This document shows positions 58,690 to 64,000 of a stretch of DNA of 64,000 nt, in pieces (within the stretch, counting starts at the first letter, position 1; every line of letters begins with the position of its first letter). The stretch lies in NCBI RefSeq assembly GCF_965363235.1, contig NC_134842.1, positions 7,343,112 through 7,407,111 of the forward strand. The letters run 5' to 3'. This stretch comes from Mytilus galloprovincialis. Lineage: Eukaryota > Mollusca > Bivalvia > Mytilida > Mytilidae. Under the pieces are notes generated by a model. That model searched no databases. It saw only the letters and a list, made by a program, of their open reading frames with translations, and had not been told where the DNA came from. The position numbers and the translations under genes were made by a program.

Positions 58690-59175
58690 TATATTTAGAT
58701 TATAAAAGGACATATTAACCCAAGAACTATGAAAGTGACGCTTCCAATTTATCCTTGATCTGAGTTTTGTGGTAATAAGCTTTGTGTACAAGTTCATTTA
58801 CATTTATAGTTGAGGCAAACTATTAAACGTTTGAGAACGGAAGCCAACATTTCAGCATTTCTTCCATTTGTAAAGAAGCTTAACTCTAGAACGGATTTAT
58901 GTCTGCGATAGTAAGCGTTGTGTATACGATTCATAAAAATTTGGTTGAGTTAGTTAGAGAACGGAAAAGAAAAATTCAACAATTTTTCCAATTTAAAAAC
59001 GGTTAAAGTGACGCATCCAAAATTAGGAATAAGTTTCATAACATTTGTTTGACGCAAACTAAAGTAAGAGAACGGAAACCAAGTTTTGGACGTACGGACG
59101 TACAGACGGAAAAAGGCTAAAATTTAATGCTCCTTCGCAACAGTGGGGACTGAAAAATATTGCGAAGGGGCATTA
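58690..59175. repeat. Dispersed repeat with GAGAACGGAA words and AATGCTCCTTCGCA end
   Basis: 'gagaacggaa' occurs three times about 120-130 bp apart with 'gtgacgc(t/a)tcca' words, followed by 'gacgtacggacgtacagacg' and 'aatgctccttcgcaacagtg'. This is a non-coding tandem-derived repeat, class unknown. Confidence 0.55.
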
Positions 59176-59193
59176 AAACATTATTAATTAGTA

Positions 59194-59354
59194 CAGTGGC
59201 GGATCCAGAGGGGGGGTTCCGGGGGTCCGCACCCCCCCTTTATTTTGGCCGATCAATGCATTTGAATCGGGACATATGTTTTGCACCCCCCCTGCACCCC
59301 CCCTTTGCCCTGGGCTAGCACCCCCCCTTTCGAAAATTCCTGCATCCGCCACTG
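59194..59354. mobile_element. MITE with CAGTGGCGGATCCAG ends and TAGTA target duplication
   Basis: 161 bp; TAGTA occurs at 59189-59193 and 59355-59359. Same family as 14141-14289. Interior runs of GGGGGGG/CCCCCC. Confidence 0.9.
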
Positions 59355-59359
59355 TAGTA

Positions 59360-60220
59360 TTATGTAGTTATACATGTTGTATATCAACATCTTTAACTTA
59401 ACTTTCTTTTTTAAATAATCCATCTTATGATAAAATATTATATTGTAGTTGCAAGCCGCTATAAAAATTTATCTAACATGTTTAATGTCTTGAAATGCAT
59501 TTGTATTCAACTGAGTTCAAATATGTCTATATTCCCCGTTAATTACAAATGATCGAGTATTGCAAAATTATGAAAGTGACGTATACATATATCATGTATA
59601 TGATATGTGTGTATTTATAAACAATTCTTATTTTTAGCTCGCTGATCATAGGAATTAACTATTTTATCTATATTTAGACATGACCAGATTCGACAATCGA
59701 TACTGTGTGTACTATTATATATTCTCGTCAACTTGACTAGTAAATGGTATGTTTCTTTCTTATAATATATTTAATTTTTGAACAATCTAATTAATATGTG
59801 TTTAAGATATGAACGTATACACATTTTACCAACATAACTGTTATAATTTAACCAAAATAAACCCGATGTATAGCTAGGCCAGCTATATTTACCGTAGTGA
59901 TCTGTGTAAATTTGGAGAATTTTAGATCATGTATGTCCATCCTGAAAGTCTTAATGCATGAAATAAAGAAAATTTAGAGTGAAATTTTTCAAAATAATGA
60001 ATTAATTCATAGTCTTGCACAATACATTCAATACAACTGTTTTGCCATCGTGTATTAGATCGTCCTGAATAGTCATGAACTATTTGCCACTGGAAGTTAT
60101 AAAGCAACCAACAATTAATCAACGTGTATTAGATTTTCATATGTGTAACTTATTGCATCTTTTTAAAATATAAAATGCTCCCAAAAAAGTGATTGGACAA
60201 TTTAAGCCAGAAGGCTTAAT
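59360..60220. other. AT-rich spacer
   Basis: No supported gene, RNA or repeat. The minus-strand frame at 59922-60122 has no recognisable domain. Confidence 0.4.
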
Positions 60221-60530
60221 AACACCAAAGGAAGGTTGGGATTGATTTTGGGGGTTATGGTCCCAATAGTTTAGGAATTAGGGACCCAAAAGAGGGCCCA
60301 AAATAAGCATTTTTGTAGTTTTCAAACAATAACTTGTGTTTAAGTGAATGAATCTCTCTGAAATTATACCACAAGTTTCCATACCATTAAGGAATGGTTA
60401 GTAATGACTTTGGGGGGTTATTGATTAAAATGTTTTGGAATAAGGGGCAAAAAAGAGGTTAACAAGGTTTTTCTGTTCAATAGACAATTAAGACAATTAA
60501 AAAGCAGTGTAAGGGAGGTAATTAAAAACA
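60220..60530 (+). repeat. Dispersed repeat, inverse of the copy at the window start
   Basis: 'aaaggaaggttgggattgat' and 'tatggtcccaatagttta' match the reverse complement of 1-60. Inside, two related halves ('ccaaaggaaggttgggattg' and 'attaaggaatggttagtaat') suggest an internal duplication. Confidence 0.6.
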
Positions 60531-60875
60531 GTTAACATACAATGTTTGGTATGTTCGGATCAATTTGAGGTTTTGGACTTATTGTAAAAAAGGGGTGGAG
60601 GTAGTAGTTTTCAAGTTTCTCAAATTCCAAATTTTTTATTGCACAATATTGCAAAGTATAGATTTGTAAGATCTTGACATCTGTTATTATGTCAAGAATT
60701 TGATCACAATCCAATTTCAGAGCTGTATCAAGCTTGAATGTTGTGTCCATATTTGTCCCAGCTGTTCAGGGTTCGACCTTAGCGGTCGTATAAAGCTGCG
60801 CCCTGCGGAGCACCTGGTTGGTATATAGATAGGACAATGACAAACGAACTCGTTAACGTTGATTAAACATACTTT

Positions 60876-61246
60876 TTATGCCCCACCTACGATAGTAGAG
60901 GGGCATTATGTTTTCTGGTCTGTGCCTCTGTTCGTCCGTTTGTCCGTTCGTTCGTCCCGCTTCAGGTTAAAGTTTTTTCAAATTAAAGTATTGACCCCAA
61001 TTTCATGGTCCACTGAACAAAGAAGAAGATAGTGTGAAGCTCAGGTTAAAGTTTTTGGTCAAGGTAGTTTTTGATGAAGTTGAAGTCCAATCAACTTGAA
61101 ACTTAGTACACATGTTAACTATTATATGATCTTTCTAATTTTAATGCCACATTAAAGTATTGACCCCAATTTCACGGTCCAGTGAACATGTAAAATGATA
61201 GTGCGAGTGGGGCATCCGTGTACTATGGACACATTCTTGTTGGTTA
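60876..61246 (-). mobile_element. 'gaccagaaaacataatgcccc' repeat, reverse copy
   Basis: It begins 'atgccccacctacgatagta' and ends 'tactatggacacattcttgt'. It lies about 300 bp upstream of the metallophosphoesterase gene. Confidence 0.85.
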
Positions 61247-61547
61247 CAAAAATCACGAATCAATTTACACACGCAATCAATATTAACTCAAGGGTTATGA
61301 CTCAGTTTGTCTTATATTATTGTTTTGTGGACTGCTATAATAACTGTTGTCTCTTTGACATATTCCCCATTTTCATTCTCAATTTTATTATCTTTTTTTG
61401 GCAAATGCTTTATTATTTTGGTTATTGAACATACATGAGTGCATTTGTCTTTAGATTCATGAGAAATATGCTGTGTAAAATAATGTTTTATAAAAGTAAA
61501 ACAATATTTATTAATAGTTTACTTTTCAGTAGATTGCTCGAATAGAA

Positions 61548-62914
61548 ATGGATAAAGACGTCGCCAAACTAAGTAGTCACAAACTTTCTACAGATCTATC
61601 TGATCACATTGTTACGAAAGTTGGAAATATTGAGGATGGTACGAAAAAGATAAGAATTGTCCATATATCCGATACACATATGGAACATAACGGATTTTTG
61701 CCAAATATTCCTGATGGCGATATTTTAGTCCATTCTGGTGATTTTTGCAGGATAGGATGGAAAAGATTACTCGTTACGCCAGACAATGATGGATTTTTAA
61801 GGTCTATCAACGAATTCTTTGAAAAACTTCCTCACAAACATAAAATATTTGTGGCGGGAAACCATGACATGGTGTTTGATATAGGTTCTTGTGAAGAAGT
61901 GCAAAAGAAACTTCCAAATGTAACTTATCTTCAGGACTCCTCAGTTTCGATTGAAGGAATTAACTTTCACGGATCACCATGGACATTATATAAGTGGACA
62001 TCTTACAATAGAGGATTTTGTCGAGAACGTGGGAAAATAGAACATTTTTGGGATGAAATATCGACTGATACTAATGTTCTAGTAACTCATATACCACCTC
62101 ATGGAATTATGGACACATTTCCAAAGAAGTTTCAGCTGTTTAAAAAAGTATATAAACATGGAGGATGTCCTTCACTTAGAAAGACAATACAGGAAAGAGT
62201 TCGGTTAGTATGATTTACTTTTTAATGAGGGTCTGATGGGATTAACATGAAAGAGAATAATGAGCCAAATGTACAGAGAGAGCATCCAAAAAAGTAAAAA
62301 TTAGATAATCAAAGGGTGCTAAAATATAAAATATACAGAAATGAAGGGCCCCTCTTTATCCAGACCAATTAAACATGAAAGTGTATAATTCAATATTTAT
62401 ACATGTATAAACATAAAAAAAATACATGTAATTTGCTGTATACACATACAATTTCGAACTGTTTTTTTTTCATAAATGCACAAATCATCAATTCAATCAA
62501 GCTGTTTCATGATCAACAGACATTAAGTATTTGACCAATTTGAGCCCAATATGTTGATAATGATAATAGAAAGTAGAAATTTTACCGCCTGACCAGGTTA
62601 TCGTACGAAATACTTTCTAAATAATTCACCACGAGTCGACAACGTAAGCCATGGTATTGTCATTTTAAAAATCCATGTATAGCATATACTATATTTAAAC
62701 TAGAGAGAGTTTAAAAAATAATGAACATGATACATCCACATGACAACAAAGATCTAATATGCTAATCCTTTAGTTTTTGTTTCACAGTCCAGAATTACAT
62801 TTATTTGGCCATGCCCATGGTGTAGCTGGAGTGGAGAGTGTCGACGGAACAGTTTTCTCTAATGCAGCATTCCCTCACAGAGAATTAGCCAATGTTTTCG
62901 ACTATTACATCTGA
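61548..62914 (+). CDS. Calcineurin-like metallophosphoesterase, MPPED-like, two exons
   Basis: Exon 1 is 61548-62203 and exon 2 is 62788-62914, joined in phase 2 (CG + T = Arg), giving 260 residues. All five metal-site motifs of the class are present: VHISDTHMEHN (DXH, near residue 40), LVHSGDFC (GD), FVAGNHDMVF (GNHD), LVTHIPPHG (H) and, in exon 2, LHLFGHAHG (GHXH). The length and layout resemble the MPPED1/MPPED2 (239AB) family of small metallophosphodiesterases, but I cannot fix the orthologue. These enzymes hydrolyse phosphodiesters, the substrate being unknown here. No signal peptide or membrane segment is seen, so a cytosolic location is likely. A possible acceptor (cttttcag at about 61529) precedes the ATG, so a 5' untranslated exon may exist. 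AATAAA occurs at 62921, close after the stop. Confidence 0.92.
62204..62787 (+). other. Intron of the metallophosphoesterase gene
   Basis: 584 bp, GTTAGT donor and 'ttcacag' acceptor, AT-rich. No repeat of note. Confidence 0.8.
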
Positions 62915-62920
62915 GACGAA

Positions 62921-62926
62921 AATAAA
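62921..62926 (+). terminator. Possible poly(A) signal AATAAA
   Basis: Seven bases after the stop of the metallophosphoesterase gene. This is unusually close, so another signal further on may be the one used. Confidence 0.35.
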
Positions 62927-63339
62927 AACATGAAATGATAGTATTTCTTTGCAATAGCCACTCGAAGTTTGTTGTGGCGCATCATTATAAATAACTATTA
63001 TAATATTATTGATATACATAATAATTCCATAAATGTAAATTACAAAATTCATGTACACATTATATGGTTGTTTTTATCTTTATACATCACACTTTTGTAC
63101 AATGAACTCACGGGTTTCTGGTCATTTCAAGAATCCCTTTGTTGTGGACGATGTTTTATCCTAATTTCACGACAACTATGTAATGTTTCTCCAGCAGACT
63201 AAACCTCAATCAAAATTGTATATGCAAAAACCATTATTTGGAATGCTCACTAAAGAACTTCGAATTAAAACTATATATCTGTACATTATTCACGATCATT
63301 TAAAAAAATCAAAAGTCCGTCTTTCTCTTCATCGGTTAT

Positions 63340-63805
63340 AAACATGAATAAAAGGACGATGAAAATCTCCTATCTTTATACTGGATACCGTATCTACACA
63401 AAAATCCTAATAGAGAACGATTTATAGCTGGGTCGTCAGGATGTTCGACTAAACATATTTCTAATTATAAAGTTCTTACCACCATTCTTTCCAGAGTAAA
63501 AAATGTCCCGCAGAAATAATGTGATGAGTTATATTCAACCAGCCATGTCATTCAGATGTGGAATCTGAAAAATTCTATAGAGCTACACCAAAATCTGCAA
63601 TCACTATCTTAAAATTTTTTGCAGTAATATCAACCCCTTAGATTTGTGTACCCTTTACACTACTATTCCCCACACTCAATTGCAAGATCGATTACATCAA
63701 CTCATTAAACATTTAAACAAGAGCTTTTTCTGCAAAAATTGGAAACGTAGATACAAATTTCTTGTTTTAGGTTTTAAACAATATTACGTCGTGAAGTCCA
63801 ACATT
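63340..63805 (+). pseudogene. Penelope-like reverse transcriptase fragment
   Basis: Pieces of the plus strand read YWIPYLHKNP, RFIAGSSGCSTK, LDLCTLYTTIPHTQL, and NWKRRYKFLVLG, the order and wording of Penelope-like RTs (compare WIPKLHKNP...RFIAGSS...FSTLYTTIPH...). It is short and no longer open as a whole, so it is a decayed copy. Both termini are lost. Confidence 0.75.
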
Positions 63806-63811
63806 GATTCC

Positions 63812-64000
63812 AATAAGGCAGCAACCATTTGATTTTCTGGGGGGGGGGGGGCTATGGTTTTTTTTTCTGGACAAATTATTTTTCTCGCCTGCGGCGAAAA
63901 ACAATCTATTTTTTTCACAACAAATCGAAAACAATTTTTTTCTTTCAATTTTAGCATTACATATAGTGGCAGCTGAGGGTGAAACAAGCAAATTTTTTTT
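63812..64000. repeat. Half-copy of the GGTAGCTCCC/ACCATTTGATTTT MITE family
   Basis: 'cagcaaccatttgattttct' followed by a run of twelve G resembles the left end of 55282-55525. The other end is not clear because the window stops. Confidence 0.5.

Noticed and set aside
61195-61428. 77-residue frame upstream of the metallophosphoesterase
   Set aside because: Lies partly in a dispersed repeat and is low-complexity hydrophobic.

Overview
The window looks like nuclear DNA of a bivalve mollusc, most likely a mussel close to Mytilus. It is AT-rich, its genes are short exons split by GT-AG introns of roughly 0.3 to 10 kb, and it is crowded with bivalve-style repeats: tRNA-headed SINEs of the bivalve Meta-domain type, the 'agaccagaaaacataatgcccc' and 'gtggcggatccag' repeats, RNase H-bearing LINEs and Penelope-like remnants. 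There is no sign of bacterial organisation. The species is inferred, not proven.

Four host genes can be read. (1) 409-19444, minus strand, runs off the left edge: nine phase-consistent exons encode an N-terminal Nudix-like domain whose catalytic box is degenerate, followed by a canonical EF-hand and a basic linker. (2) 24762-31757, plus strand: ZNHIT3, a zf-HIT protein of box C/D snoRNP assembly, with one internal exon present in two versions. (3) 36542-54856, minus strand: a complete 12-exon lysosomal beta-glucuronidase (GUSB, 624 aa) with both catalytic glutamates. (4) 61548-62914, plus strand: a two-exon calcineurin-like metallophosphoesterase, 260 aa, with all metal-binding motifs.

Mobile DNA fills the introns and gaps. 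A 9.16-kb block (7849-17008) inside gene 1 has perfect 43-bp inverted ends, a 5-bp target duplication and dozens of 16-bp spaced palindromes; a truncated LINE lies near its right end. The gap 19.9-24.1 kb is a reverse-strand LINE broken by three inverted-repeat elements. GUSB intron 9 holds a 4,993-bp DNA transposon with perfect 27-bp TIRs, a repeated 13-bp subterminal motif and a large DDE-like transposase, inserted into a 27-bp satellite. Right of GUSB lie MITEs, a fold-back element and two large hairpins with a common core. A Penelope-like fragment lies at the right edge.

The most unusual feature is recurrent: tandem duplications that span an exon's 3' end together with its 5' splice site. 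There are five copies at GUSB exon 6 (57 bp, in frame for the first three), about fourteen at GUSB exon 10 (53 bp, each carrying the nucleophile motif) and two at exon 4 of gene 1 (50 bp). The four host genes do not form a pathway and their proximity looks incidental.
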